Source of the DNA: CAZEBW01 sp964510205
Lineage (GTDB): Bacteria; Chloroflexota; Anaerolineae; VGOG01
Length of the DNA: 12,976 nt
Direction of reading: 5' to 3'
Assembly (NCBI GenBank): GCA_964510205.1
Contig: CAZEBW010000094.1
Location: 1-12,976 of the forward strand
The notes under the pieces are model-generated. The model searched no databases. It was given only the letters and a program-made list of their open reading frames with translations, and was not told where the DNA came from. The translations under genes were made by a program, and so were the position numbers. Positions 1-7,238 of the stretch are shown here, piece by piece; the first letter of the stretch is position 1; the number at the start of each line of letters is the position of its first letter.

Positions 1-1
1 G

Positions 2-331
2 TTCCAGCAGATCACCCGCCGCCACCACGACTTCTGCATCGCCGGCGTCGCGGTCCTGGTGACGCTTGATGAAAATGAGCAATGCGAGCAGGCCAAGCTG
101 GTCTTCCTGAGCGCGGGCGACGGCCCCGTGGTCGCCCACCAGGCGGCGGAGATGCTCCAGGGGCAAGCCCCTACCCCAGAGCTCATCCAGGCAGCGGCCG
201 AGAAAGCCGCCAAAGATGAAATTGACCCCGGCAGCGACATCCACGCCTCAGCCGAATACCGTCGGCACCTATCGAAAGTGCTGGCCCGCCGAACGCTGAC
301 CCAAGCGTTTGAACGATCAGGGAATCGGTGA
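2..331 (+). CDS. FAD-binding subunit of a molybdenum hydroxylase, C-terminal part (5' end outside window)
   Basis: This is the C-terminal domain of a CoxM/XdhB-type flavoprotein subunit, which passes electrons from the [2Fe-2S] subunit to an acceptor through FAD. The frame is open from position 2 with no start in sight, so the gene begins before the window; the GTG at 59 is internal. The visible part (about 109 residues) opens with a RRHHDF segment followed by IAGVAV, then has a DIHASAEYRRHL stretch and VLARR near the end, which are hallmarks of the CO dehydrogenase flavoprotein C-terminal domain. The FAD-binding N-terminus is not visible. The last residues (SGNR) are encoded by the first copy of the repeat starting at 315, so the repeat has formed the natural end of the protein. 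It is followed after 85 nt by the Fe-S subunit gene and is probably its partner. Confidence 0.9.
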   Translation, partial: FQQITRRHHDFCIAGVAVLVTLDENEQCEQAKLVFLSAGDGPVVAHQAAEMLQGQAPTPELIQAAAEKAAKDEIDPGSDIHASAEYRRHLSKVLARRTLTQAFERSGNR

Positions 332-403
332 TCAGGGAATCAGGGCATCTTCTGATCTCCTGATTTCCCGATTTCCCGATTCCCTAATTCTGATTCCCTA
401 ATT
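315..403. repeat. Hairpin-forming tandem repeat element 1 (spacer before first Fe-S gene)
   Basis: The left arm has GATCAGGGAATC twice (315-326 and 330-341). The right arm has GATTTCCC copies from 362 and GATTCCCTAATT twice (378-389 and 392-403), which is close to the reverse complement of the left unit. The unit length is about 8 nt. The left arm overlaps the stop codon region of the preceding flavoprotein gene and the right arm ends next to the GGAGGAG ribosome binding site at 404-410. The transcript could fold into a long imperfect hairpin. No T-run follows, so it does not look like an intrinsic terminator. Its role is unknown; transcript stability or control of translation are possible. 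Confidence 0.8.
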
Positions 404-416
404 GGAGGAGACTGCT

Positions 417-893
417 ATGAATGACCTATTCAACGTGAAACTCACCGTAAACGGCGCCCCATACGAACGCGCCGTCGAGCCGCGCCTGTTGCTGAGCGAT
501 TTTCTGCGCCACGAGCTGGGCCTGACCGGCACCCACGTCGGCTGCGAGCACGGCGTGTGCGGCGCGTGCACCGTTCTGTTCGACGGAGCGCCGGTCCGAT
601 CCTGCCTGATGTTCGCAGTGCAGGCCAACGACCACGAGATACTCACCGTCGAAGGGTTGGGAACACCAGACAACCTGCACCCCCTTCAGGAAGCCTTCTG
701 GGAAGCCCACGGCGTGCAATGTGGCTTCTGCACCCCCGGCTTCCTGATGTCCTTGACACCCTTCCTGGAAGAGAACCCCGATCCCACCGAAGAGGAAATC
801 CGCGAGGCCATCTCTGGAAACCTCTGCCGCTGCACTGGCTACCAGAACATCGTGGAGGCGGTGAAGCTAGCGGCAGAGAAGACGCAAACGTGA
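417..893 (+). CDS. [2Fe-2S] iron-sulfur subunit of molybdenum hydroxylase (CoxS/XdhC-small type)
   Basis: This 158-residue protein is the electron-transfer subunit carrying two [2Fe-2S] clusters between the Mo centre and FAD. The plant-ferredoxin-like domain (about residues 5-80) has Cys43, Cys48, Cys51 and Cys63 in the order GCEHGVCGAC and later RSC. The helical second domain (85-158) has Cys102 and Cys105 in CGFCTPG and Cys137 and Cys139 in CRCTGY. All eight ligands are present and the length is normal. I chose ATG 417 because GGAGGAG lies 6 nt upstream; an in-frame TTG at 402 overlaps that site and would add five residues. It sits between the flavoprotein and the large subunit genes, the usual order FAD, Fe-S, Mo, which supports a three-subunit enzyme. 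It is separated from both neighbours by 85-nt spacers rather than overlapping. Confidence 0.95.
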   Translation: MNDLFNVKLTVNGAPYERAVEPRLLLSDFLRHELGLTGTHVGCEHGVCGACTVLFDGAPVRSCLMFAVQANDHEILTVEGLGTPDNLHPLQEAFWEAHGVQCGFCTPGFLMSLTPFLEENPDPTEEEIREAISGNLCRCTGYQNIVEAVKLAAEKTQT

Positions 894-963
894 ATTAGAG
901 ATTAGAGATTAGAGATTGGAGATTGGAAATCCAACATCCAACTTCCAACCTCCAACCTCCAAA
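894..963. repeat. Hairpin-forming heptamer repeat element 2 (spacer before first Mo subunit gene)
   Basis: Ten 7-nt units follow one another without a gap. Three ATTAGAG units (894-914), ATTGGAG and ATTGGAA make up the first five. Two ATCCAAC, then TTCCAAC, CTCCAAC and CTCCAAA (929-963), make up the second five and are close to the reverse complement of ATTGGAG. The transcript can fold into an imperfect stem of up to about 30 bp with almost no loop. The right arm ends 2 nt before the GAGGAG ribosome binding site (966-971) of the next gene. No T-run follows. It fills nearly all of the 85-nt spacer. Confidence 0.88.
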
Positions 964-978
964 TTGAGGAGTAAAACC

Positions 979-3339
979 ATGACAAAAAAATACATCGGTC
1001 AACCCATGAAACGAAACGAAGATCCGCGTCTGCTGACCGGGCAGGCCTTGTTTGTGGACGACGTGGACTTACCCGATATGCTCCACGCGGCCTTCTTGCG
1101 CAGCGACTACGCCCACGCTCGCCTCAAGAGCATTGACGTGTCTGCGGCCAGAGAGCACCCAGGGGTGGTGGCGGTCTACACCGCCGAGGACATGGCAGAC
1201 ATCTGGCAGCCGGGGCCGCCGCTGGTCCCCCCGCCCCCTGCCGTGGAGGACATCGTCTTCCACTCGCGCACCCAGGTCCCCCTGGTGAAAGACAAGGTGA
1301 AACTGGCCGGCGAGCCTCTGGCTGTGGTCATCGCCGAAAGCCGTTACATCGCTGAGGATGCCCTGGACGACATCGTGGTGGACCTCGAACCGCTGGGCGC
1401 GGTGATAGACCTGGAGAAAGCCCTGGAACCCGACGCGCCAGTGATCCACGACGATCTGGACTCCAACCTGGCGGCTCACCTCGTCCAGGAGAAGGGCGAC
1501 TATGCAGCGGCGCGTGAGGAGGCCGACCTGGTCATCAAACGTCGCATCATCATTGACCGGGGCACGGCGGCGGCGATGGAGAACCGGGGCTACGTGGCCC
1601 ATTGGGACAAGAAAAGCCAGCAATTGACCCTGTGGGATACTACCCAGGCCCCCATTCCTGTCCGCAATGGCCTGGCCGGGATGTTCGGCCTGTCTCCTAC
1701 CCAGGTGCGGGTGATTGCCCCCTTCGTCGGCGGGGGCTTTGGCCCCAAGATCATGATGTTCTATCCAGAGGAAGTTTGCCTCACCTGGGCGACCATGAAA
1801 CTGGGCCGGCCCATCAAGTGGATCGAAGACCGGCGGGAGAACTTCTATGCCACCAACCAGGAGCGCGGGCAGGTACACGACGCCGAGCTGGCCCTCACCC
1901 GCAATGGCCGCATCCTGGGTCTGCGAGACGACTTTCTGCACGACACGGGCTGCTATGACCCTTATGGCCTGACCGTTCCCCTCAACACCCAATGTCATGT
2001 GCTGGGGCCGTACGAGATTCCCAACTTCTACAGCGATCTCAAAGTGGTGTTCACCAACCGGCCCATCGTTTCACCCCTGCGGGGGGCCGGACGGCCGCAA
2101 GGCGTGTACGTGATCGAGCGGCTGATGGACCTCGCTGCCAAAGAGTTGGGCATGGATCCAGTTGAGATTCGTAAGCGAAACCTCTTGCCGCCCGACGTAT
2201 TCCCCTACGACAACCAGATCATTGACCAGGCTTTTGTGCCCTTGATCTACGACAGCGGGAACTACTTGCCCATCCTGGAGAAGGCCGCAGAGATGATCGG
2301 CTATGAGCAGTTTCTGAAAGAGGAGCAGCCGCGTCTCCGCGCCGAGGGCCGCCACGTGGGCATCGGCCTCGTCTGCTTTATTGAGACCACCGGCATCGGC
2401 CCGTATGAGGGAGCACGAGTCACCGTCGAGACCAGCGGCAAGATTAACGTGGCCACCGGCGTCGGCACCCAGGGGCAGGGGCACTTCACCTCCTTCGCCC
2501 AGGTCGCAGCCGAGCAGTTGGGGGTGAGCCCACGCGATGTGAATATTGTGACCGGCGACACCTCTCAATTCCATTGGGGAACGGGCACCTTCGCCAGCCG
2601 TGGGGCCGTAGTGGCGGGCAACGCCGTTCATGCCGCGGCCTCGACCGTTCGGGCTAAGATCCTCAAGCTGGCCAGCAAGGTGCTGGAAACGCCTGAAGAG
2701 GAGCTGGAGCTGGAGGACGGCCAGGTGCGAGTAGCCGACGTCCCTGGGAAATCCATCAGCCTGGGCGAACTGGCAGTGCTGGCCAACCCCTTGCGAGGCG
2801 CGGTCGAGCCCGGCACGGAGCCCGGCCTGGAGGCCACCGCCTACTTTGGGCCGAAATACGGGGCCACCGCCAGCGGCTCCCATGCCATGATCCTCGAAGT
2901 GGACCCCGAAACGATGATGATCGAGATCAAGCGCTACATCCTGGTTGAGGACTGCGGCACAATGCTCAATCCACTGATTGTGGAGGGCCAGCTTCACGGT
3001 GGCGTGGGGATGGGTATCGGCAGCTCCTACTACGAACAACTGATCTACGACGAAAACGGGCAACTTCTCAATGCCTCCTTTGCGGACTATCTGGTCCCAA
3101 CGGCTTCCGAGGTTCCCCGGGTGGAGATTGCTCACCTGGAAACGCCGTCTCCGCTCAACCCATTGGGTACCAAGGGTGTTGGTGAAGGTGGGTGTCTCCC
3201 GGTTCCCTGCCTCTTCGCCCAGGCCCTGGAAGATGCCCTGGCTGACTACAATATCGAGATACTTGAGACTCCCATGAGTCCGAATAAGCTGTTTGAACTG
3301 CTGCAAGCGACGAGGGGCGGGAGGCAGGAAACGTTCTGA
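979..3339 (+). CDS. Molybdopterin-binding large subunit, CoxL-like (form II / aldehyde oxidoreductase type)
   Basis: This 786-residue catalytic subunit belongs to the xanthine oxidase family and binds the Mo-pterin cytosine dinucleotide or related cofactor. The N-terminal hammerhead domain spans about residues 1-130 (PMKRNEDPRLLTGQA, then HARLKSIDV). Two Mo-cofactor domains follow, with a glycine-rich VGGGFGPK loop around 250-257, PLRGAGR at 366-372 and GTKGVGE ending at Glu736, the expected catalytic base. PLRGAGR resembles the form II AYRGAGR motif. The AYxCSFR loop of true form I aerobic CO dehydrogenase is absent, so CO oxidation is unlikely. Substrate is unknown; an aldehyde or small hydroxylatable compound is plausible. 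ATG 979 is chosen because GAGGAG lies 7 nt upstream; the TTG at 916 lies inside the heptamer repeat. Length is full for the family. Confidence 0.93.
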   Translation: MTKKYIGQPMKRNEDPRLLTGQALFVDDVDLPDMLHAAFLRSDYAHARLKSIDVSAAREHPGVVAVYTAEDMADIWQPGPPLVPPPPAVEDIVFHSRTQVPLVKDKVKLAGEPLAVVIAESRYIAEDALDDIVVDLEPLGAVIDLEKALEPDAPVIHDDLDSNLAAHLVQEKGDYAAAREEADLVIKRRIIIDRGTAAAMENRGYVAHWDKKSQQLTLWDTTQAPIPVRNGLAGMFGLSPTQVRVIAPFVGGGFGPKIMMFYPEEVCLTWATMKLGRPIKWIEDRRENFYATNQERGQVHDAELALTRNGRILGLRDDFLHDTGCYDPYGLTVPLNTQCHVLGPYEIPNFYSDLKVVFTNRPIVSPLRGAGRPQGVYVIERLMDLAAKELGMDPVEIRKRNLLPPDVFPYDNQIIDQAFVPLIYDSGNYLPILEKAAEMIGYEQFLKEEQPRLRAEGRHVGIGLVCFIETTGIGPYEGARVTVETSGKINVATGVGTQGQGHFTSFAQVAAEQLGVSPRDVNIVTGDTSQFHWGTGTFASRGAVVAGNAVHAAASTVRAKILKLASKVLETPEEELELEDGQVRVADVPGKSISLGELAVLANPLRGAVEPGTEPGLEATAYFGPKYGATASGSHAMILEVDPETMMIEIKRYILVEDCGTMLNPLIVEGQLHGGVGMGIGSSYYEQLIYDENGQLLNASFADYLVPTASEVPRVEIAHLETPSPLNPLGTKGVGEGGCLPVPCLFAQALEDALADYNIEILETPMSPNKLFELLQATRGGRQETF

Positions 3340-3630
3340 GCCTCATCTTTCGCTGAAGATCACGTCACCGACGAGCAGGCATTGCGTCAGGTACCGGACA
3401 CGCCTGCCGCTTACGTCGGGATGATCGGCAGCCGCCACAAGGTGGGGATGATCTTCGACCACCTGCAGGCTGACGGTGTCCCCGAGGAGCGGCTGGCCCG
3501 CGTCCACGCTCCCATCGGGTTGGATCTGGGAGGCCGCAGCCCGGCCGAGATTGCCCTGGCCATCCTGGCCGAGATCGTGCAGGTACGTTACGGCGGGACA
3601 GGGGCGTCGCAAGCTTTGAGGGGAGGATAA
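3340..3630 (+). pseudogene. Remnant of XdhC/CoxI-family Mo-cofactor maturation factor (C-terminal half only)
   Basis: The translated stretch carries EDHVTDEQALRQ, AAYVGMIGSRHKV and RVHAPIGLDLGGRSPAEIA, ending with AEIVQVRYG. This is the C-terminal Rossmann part of XdhC proteins, which bind Mo cofactor and help insert its sulfurated form into xanthine dehydrogenase-type enzymes. Only about 97 residues remain; family members are usually 250 or more, so the whole N-terminal XdhC domain is missing. The homology begins right after the stop of the large subunit gene and is in the same frame, with no ATG and no ribosome binding site at a sensible place; TTG 3382 is the only early candidate and is poorly placed. 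I read it as a 5'-deleted gene. Translation of a small protein from TTG 3382 or ATG 3421 cannot be excluded. The next gene follows its TAA by 2 nt. Confidence 0.82.
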
Positions 3631-3632
3631 CA

Positions 3633-4517
3633 ATGTGGCAAAACTATCTGTTTCCTGCCTCGATAGAGGAGGCGCTGGAAGTGTTGACTGCGTACAACGG
3701 CCAGGCCCGCCTCGTGGCCGGAGGCACGGACCTGATCCTGGAGTTGCAGGAAGGAAAGCGACAGGTGGAGGCGTTAGTGGACATCACCCGCATCCCCCGG
3801 CTGGATGCCATCGAATTGGACAAGGGGATAATCACCCTGGGAGCAGCGGTGACCTACCGGCAGGTCATAGATTCGCCGCCTCTGCAGGCCAGGGCACCTG
3901 TCTTGGTCGAGGCTTCCCGGACAGTGGGCTCGCCGCAAATCCGCAACGTGGGCACCGTGACAGGCAACGTGGTCAACGCCATGCCTGCTGCCGATGGAGC
4001 CATCGCCCTCTTCGCCCTGGGAGCGGAGCTGGAGGTCGCTTCGCCGGATGGACGGCGATGGGCGCCCATCGAAGAGCTGTACGAGGGGCCGGGTCGGTCG
4101 AAGGTGGACCCCAGCCGGGAAATGGTCACCGCCATCCGCTTCCCTGCTCTGGGCGAAAACCAGGGCACGGCCTTCGAGAGGCTGGCACGGCGCAAGGCCC
4201 TGGCGCTGCCGGTGCTGAACGTCGCCGTGGTGGTCACTGCGGATCACGACACTTTCAGAGACGCACACATCGCCATGGGCCCGGTGGCCCCCACTCCTTT
4301 CCGGGCCCGACGGGCTGAGGAGACGCTGCGGAGCGCGCCGGCCAATCCTGAGATGATCCAGCGGGTGGCAGAGGTGGCGGCAGGTGAGGCCCAGCCTCGT
4401 TCCAGCCTGCTGCGGGCTTCCGCCACTTACCGCAAGGAAGTCCTGGCGGTGCTGGTGCGCCGGTCGCTGGAACGAGCCTTGCTCCAGGCTCAAACCATGA
4501 CGATTGCGGAGGGATAA
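3633..4517 (+). CDS. FAD-binding subunit of molybdenum hydroxylase (CoxM/XdhB type)
   Basis: This complete 294-residue flavoprotein subunit takes electrons from the [2Fe-2S] subunit and hands them to an external acceptor. The FAD-binding domain covers about residues 1-175, with AGGTDL at 29-34 and TVGSPQIRN followed by GTVTGN at 97-112, both of which contact FAD in the family. The C-terminal domain (about 180-290) has AHIAMGPVAPTPFRA and ends with SATYRKEVLAVLVRRSLERAL. Length is normal. ATG 3633 follows GAGGGGAGG (3618-3626) with 6 nt spacing. It starts the second FAD, Fe-S, Mo set; the Fe-S gene begins 1 nt after its TAA, and the ribosome binding site of that gene lies inside this one, so the two are probably translationally coupled. 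Confidence 0.95.
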   Translation: MWQNYLFPASIEEALEVLTAYNGQARLVAGGTDLILELQEGKRQVEALVDITRIPRLDAIELDKGIITLGAAVTYRQVIDSPPLQARAPVLVEASRTVGSPQIRNVGTVTGNVVNAMPAADGAIALFALGAELEVASPDGRRWAPIEELYEGPGRSKVDPSREMVTAIRFPALGENQGTAFERLARRKALALPVLNVAVVVTADHDTFRDAHIAMGPVAPTPFRARRAEETLRSAPANPEMIQRVAEVAAGEAQPRSSLLRASATYRKEVLAVLVRRSLERALLQAQTMTIAEG

Positions 4518-4518
4518 G

Positions 4519-4986
4519 ATGCCAACGCTGACGATGATACTGAATGGAGTAGAGACAGCGGTGGAGATTGAGCCGTCAGATTTGTTGGCCGACGTGCTGC
4601 GGGATCGCCTGGGGCTGATCGGCACCAAGATCGGCTGCAACGAGGGGGAGTGCGGGGTCTGCACCGTTTTGGTGGACGGCCAGGCAGTGCTCTCCTGCAT
4701 CTATCCAGCCTGGAAGGCCCAGGGACAGCGGGTGGAGACAGTAGAGGGACTGGCGGCGAATGGCGATTTGCACGCTCTGCAGCGGGCCTTCGTCGAAGCC
4801 GGAGCGGTGCAGTGCGGCTTCTGCACACCGGGGATGCTGATGGCGGCCAAGGCCCTGCTGGATGAGAATCCACACCCCGACGAGGCGGCTGTCAAAGAAG
4901 CCATCTCCGGCAACCTGTGCCGCTGCACCGGCTACTATCAGATCACGCGGGCCGTCCAGATGGCCGCAGGGGAGGTGACACCATGA
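4519..4986 (+). CDS. [2Fe-2S] iron-sulfur subunit of molybdenum hydroxylase, second copy
   Basis: This 155-residue protein carries two [2Fe-2S] clusters. First-cluster ligands are Cys40, Cys45, Cys48 and Cys60 (GCNEGECGVC, then LSC). Second-cluster ligands are Cys99 and Cys102 (CGFCTPG) and Cys134 and Cys136 (CRCTGY). All are present. ATG 4519 is preferred, with GGAGGG (4508-4513) 5 nt upstream; a TTG at 4504 would add five residues but would overlap that site. The stop overlaps the ATG of the following Mo subunit gene as ATGA (4983-4986), which is strong evidence that both are translated together as subunits of one enzyme. It is the electron carrier between that Mo subunit and the flavoprotein just upstream. 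Confidence 0.95.
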   Translation: MPTLTMILNGVETAVEIEPSDLLADVLRDRLGLIGTKIGCNEGECGVCTVLVDGQAVLSCIYPAWKAQGQRVETVEGLAANGDLHALQRAFVEAGAVQCGFCTPGMLMAAKALLDENPHPDEAAVKEAISGNLCRCTGYYQITRAVQMAAGEVTP

Positions 4987-7238
4987 AGACACAAGTTGTA
5001 GGCCAGAGCCTGCCCCGCATTGACGCCTGGGACAAGGTGACCGGCCAGGCCCGCTATCCGGGCGACTTCTCCATGCCCGGCATGCTCCACGCCAAAGGGG
5101 TGTGGAGCGAGTACCCTCACGCCCGGGTGCGGCGGATTGACACGACCAAAGCCGAGGCCCACCCCGGCGTGGTCCGGGTGATCACCTACCGGGACGTGCC
5201 GGTCAACGAGTACGGCATCAACATCGCCGATCAGCCGGTGCTGGTGGCCGAGGGGGACAAGGTGCGCTGGGTGGGCGACCGCGTCGCCATCGTGGTGGCC
5301 GAGAGCGAGCGCATCGCCGAAGCAGCCCGCCGCCTGGTGCAGGTGGACTACGAGCCGCTGCCGGTGGTCACCGACCCGCGAGAGGCCATGAAACCCGGCG
5401 CTCCCCTGGTGCACGACGAGCGCTCCGATACCAACGTCCTGCACCACATCAAAATCCGCAAGGGCGACGTGGAGGCCGGCTTCGCTCAGGCCAACGTCAT
5501 CGTGGAGGGCTACTACGTCACCCCCCACGTAGAGCACGCCTACCTCCAGCCGGAGGCAGGCCTGGGCTACATTGACGAGCAGGGCCGGGTGACCGTGGTC
5601 TGCGCCGCCCAGTGGCCCCACGACGACCTCCACCAGATCGCCCATTTCCTGAACCTGCCGCAGGATCAGTTGCGGGAGATCGTGCCGGCCGTGGGCGGAG
5701 CCTTCGGCGGGCGGGAGGACATGTACATCCAGCATCTGCTGGCCCTGGCGGCCTACGTGGTGCGGCGCCCGGTCAAGATGGTCTTCTCCCGCGAGGAATC
5801 CATCACCCGCACTGGCAAGCGCCATCCCTTCTACCTGCGCCACCGCTGGGGAGCCACGAAAGATGGCCGGCTCACCGTGGTGGAGATCGAGGGCATCTCC
5901 GACGCCGGGGCCTACGCCTCCACCAGCATCCCGGTGCTGTCCAACTCCACCAGCTTCTTCGCTGGCCCCTACGTGGTGCCCAACGCCAGGATTGACGGCT
6001 ACACCGTCTACACCAACAACGCCGTGACCATGGCCATGCGGGGCTTCGGGGCCACCCAGCCCCCGGTGGCCTATGAACAGCAGATGGACAGGCTGGCCGA
6101 GGCCCTGGGCATGGATCCGGTGGAACTACGGCTGAAGAACCTGTTCGAAGAGGGCTCGGTAGCGGTGACGGGCAATGTGATGCCGCCAGGGGTGGGCATC
6201 AAGGAGACTTTGCGCCAGGCGGCGCTGGCCGCCGGCTGGCGGGGGGAAAACGGGCGCTGGTTGAAGCCTGTCCTGGGCCAGCCCTCGGCCCCGCACAAGC
6301 GACGGGGCATCGGCGTGGCTTGCGCCTACAAGAACGTTGGCTACTCCTTCGGCTTCGATGATAAAACCACGGCCCGCGTCGAGCTGACCCCCTCCCAACC
6401 CTCCTCCTACGAGGGGGAGGGTAGGGTGGGGGTGAGAGCCATCGAGCGGGCTCTGGTGCGGGTGGGGGCCTCGGACGTGGGGGAGGGGGTGCATACTGCT
6501 CTGGCTCAGATCGCCGCCGAGGCCCTGGGCGTGCCCCTGGAGCGGGTGGAGATCGCCCTCCTGGACACGGCGGAGGTGCCCGATGCCGGATCTTCTTCGG
6601 CCTCGCGCCACGTCTTCATCTCCGGCAACGCCGTGTTGCGGGCCTGCCAGGAGGCGAAAGCCAAGTGGGAGACAGCGCTACGAGAAGAGAGCGGGGAGAC
6701 CCACATCGAGGCCGAATACACCTTCCGGGGACGCAGCGTCCGCCCTACTACTCCTTACGACCCGGAGACCGGCCAGTGTGAGCCGCACATCAGTTACGGC
6801 TACGCCACCCAGATCGCCCTGGTGGAGGTGGACACCGAGACGGGAGAGGTGGACGTGCTCAAGGTGTGGGCGGCCCACGACGTGGGCCGGGCGGTGAACC
6901 CGGAGATGGTGCTGGGGCAGATCGGTGGCGGGGTGCACATGGGCCTGGGCTACGCCCTGATGGAGGACTTCATCCAGCAAGAGGGGATGGTGCGCACCCG
7001 CAAGTTCGCCGAGTACCAGATCCCCACCGTGCTGGACATGCCGCCGGAGATCGTGCCCATCATTGTCGAGGTGCCCGATCCCACCGGGCCGTATGGGGCC
7101 AAAGGAACAGGGGAGATGACTACCCTGCCCACCGCCCCGGCTATCCTCAACGCCATCCACGACGCCGTGGGGGTGCGGCTGGGGCGGCTGCCGGCCACGG
7201 CGGAGCGGGTGCTGATGGAGATGAAGCGGCATGGATAG
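4983..7238 (+). CDS. Molybdopterin-binding large subunit of xanthine dehydrogenase family, second set
   Basis: This is a 751-residue Mo-cofactor catalytic subunit. It begins with the family's GQSLPRIDAWDKVTGQARY segment, then PHARVRRID in the hammerhead domain. Cofactor motifs are VGGAFGGRED (about 236-245), AMRGFG at 351-356 and GAKGTGE ending at Glu711, the expected catalytic base. AMRGFG is closer to xanthine dehydrogenase, nicotinate dehydrogenase and aldehyde oxidase loops than to CO dehydrogenase, but substrate cannot be read from sequence alone. Two oddities: residues of about 469-487 are encoded by a C-rich/G-rich hairpin repeat, and the segment between SGNAV and YGYATQ is about 27 residues shorter than in the fusion protein downstream. 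ATG 4983 overlaps the previous stop and has GGAGGTG upstream; an upstream in-frame ATG at 4917 lies inside the Fe-S gene and is rejected. Confidence 0.93.
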   Translation: MKTQVVGQSLPRIDAWDKVTGQARYPGDFSMPGMLHAKGVWSEYPHARVRRIDTTKAEAHPGVVRVITYRDVPVNEYGINIADQPVLVAEGDKVRWVGDRVAIVVAESERIAEAARRLVQVDYEPLPVVTDPREAMKPGAPLVHDERSDTNVLHHIKIRKGDVEAGFAQANVIVEGYYVTPHVEHAYLQPEAGLGYIDEQGRVTVVCAAQWPHDDLHQIAHFLNLPQDQLREIVPAVGGAFGGREDMYIQHLLALAAYVVRRPVKMVFSREESITRTGKRHPFYLRHRWGATKDGRLTVVEIEGISDAGAYASTSIPVLSNSTSFFAGPYVVPNARIDGYTVYTNNAVTMAMRGFGATQPPVAYEQQMDRLAEALGMDPVELRLKNLFEEGSVAVTGNVMPPGVGIKETLRQAALAAGWRGENGRWLKPVLGQPSAPHKRRGIGVACAYKNVGYSFGFDDKTTARVELTPSQPSSYEGEGRVGVRAIERALVRVGASDVGEGVHTALAQIAAEALGVPLERVEIALLDTAEVPDAGSSSASRHVFISGNAVLRACQEAKAKWETALREESGETHIEAEYTFRGRSVRPTTPYDPETGQCEPHISYGYATQIALVEVDTETGEVDVLKVWAAHDVGRAVNPEMVLGQIGGGVHMGLGYALMEDFIQQEGMVRTRKFAEYQIPTVLDMPPEIVPIIVEVPDPTGPYGAKGTGEMTTLPTAPAILNAIHDAVGVRLGRLPATAERVLMEMKRHG
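6387..6433. repeat. Hairpin-forming C-rich/G-rich repeat element 4, inside the second Mo subunit gene
   Basis: A pyrimidine-rich arm (6388-6407; CCCCCTCCCAACCC then TCCTCC) faces a purine-rich arm (6413-6432; GGGGGAGGG then TAGGGTGGGGG) across a 5-nt loop. By hand alignment the 20-bp stem has two mismatches and one G-T pair, and A6387 pairs with T6433 beyond it. It is read in frame and codes for a Ser/Pro/Gly/Glu-rich stretch (PSQPSSYEGEGRVG) between two beta strands of the Mo subunit where family members usually have a short turn. It looks like an inserted element tolerated in a surface loop. Confidence 0.8.

Noticed and set aside
315..403. An intrinsic terminator between the flavoprotein and Fe-S genes
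   Set aside because: The stem is AT-mixed and followed by a ribosome site, not a T-run, and the downstream genes are subunits of the same enzyme.
894..963. A CRISPR-like or satellite array
   Set aside because: Units are 7 nt with no spacers, and the second half is the reverse complement of the first; it is a palindromic spacer element.
1069..3306. Long minus-strand open frames opposite the first large subunit (1069-1998 and 2071-3306)
   Set aside because: They mirror a well supported gene, show low-complexity composition and no family motifs.
979..3339. Annotation of the first enzyme as aerobic CO dehydrogenase
   Set aside because: The AYxCSFR active-site loop of form I CoxL is absent; PLRGAGR is present instead.
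3337..3630. Readthrough or selenocysteine at the TGA joining the large subunit to the XdhC frame
   Set aside because: The large subunit ends at its normal length, no selenocysteine insertion hairpin is apparent after the TGA, and XdhC is normally a separate protein; a deletion remnant is simpler.
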